From Myxococcus xanthus (GTDB lineage Bacteria; Myxococcota; Myxococcia; Myxococcales; Myxococcaceae): 64,000 bases of DNA. This document shows, in pieces, positions 63,938 to 64,000 of the stretch. Position 1 is the stretch's first letter; every line of letters begins with the position of its first letter. The stretch lies in NCBI RefSeq assembly GCF_900106535.1, contig NZ_FNOH01000008.1:186001-250000 (forward strand). Reading direction: 5' to 3'. The translations under genes and the position numbers were made by a program. The notes under the pieces are model-generated. The model was not told the DNA's origin and made no database searches. It saw nothing but the letters and a program-made list of their open reading frames with translations.

Positions 63938-64000
63938 GGCGCGAGGGAAGCCAGGCTTGTGGGCGGCCCAGCACGGGGGTAAGGGAGCCGGTCGTGAGCA

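Overview
The window looks like a chromosomal segment of a Myxococcus/Corallococcus-type myxobacterium. The DNA is very GC-rich and dense with long shadow ORFs. It encodes a Ser/Thr kinase with a zinc-ribbon N-terminus and TPR-like tail, PEGA and TPR envelope proteins, a CHB_HEX-repeat lipoprotein and a large secondary-metabolite locus. No rRNA, tRNA, CRISPR array, transposase or phage gene was seen.

Layout. (1) 1-10802, housekeeping and envelope genes: a YbiT-type ABC-F ATPase (+), a large repeat lipoprotein (-), a YihY/BrkB membrane protein (-), then a + strand run of PEGA-domain protein, TPR protein and Ser/Thr kinase. (2) 10799-55310, a roughly 44.5-kb NRPS locus. It holds five NRPS proteins (at 10799-17074 on -, and 19839-23126, 23123-29269, 31094-35641 and 40295-50173 on +). 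It also holds three cobalamin-type radical SAM enzymes (29401, 38127 and 51284), an SHMT-fold enzyme resembling L-threonine transaldolases (17349), a tandem GNAT protein (18721), an M28 peptidase with a multi-spanning membrane domain (35735), an unrecognised protein (50286), a JmjC/cupin_8 Fe(II)/2-oxoglutarate oxygenase candidate (53092) and an EntS-like MFS exporter (53991). (3) 55317-59049: a DUF4185 secreted protein, an AHSA1/SRPBCC protein with operator-like dyads, and an orphan protein. (4) 59060-63873: a minus-strand dTDP-L-rhamnose operon (rfbB-rfbD-rfbA-rfbC) followed by a DHA2 drug-efflux-type MFS gene.

How the NRPS locus may work (inference from domain logic). The protein at 40295 begins with a fatty acyl-AMP ligase and carrier, so it should start a lipopeptide. 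It ends in a condensation (C) domain with no A domain, as does the protein at 23123. Exactly two proteins lack a usable N-terminal C domain: 31094, whose C domain has lost the HHxxxDG motif, and the minus-strand protein, which starts directly with an A domain and ends in a thioester reductase. One order satisfies every junction: 40295 -> 31094 -> 19839 -> 23123 -> 10799-17074. It predicts an N-acylated heptapeptide, acyl-X-Val-Asp-(Orn/Dab-like?)-D-Asn-(Gln/Glu-like)-Gly, released reductively as an aldehyde or alcohol. Residue calls come from hand-read specificity codes. Three B12-radical SAM enzymes suggest C-methylation of unactivated carbons. The oxygenase suggests beta-hydroxylation of Asp or Asn. 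The transaldolase-like enzyme suggests a beta-hydroxy-alpha-amino acid step. I recognise no known compound with this gene set; it is the best candidate here for an undescribed system.
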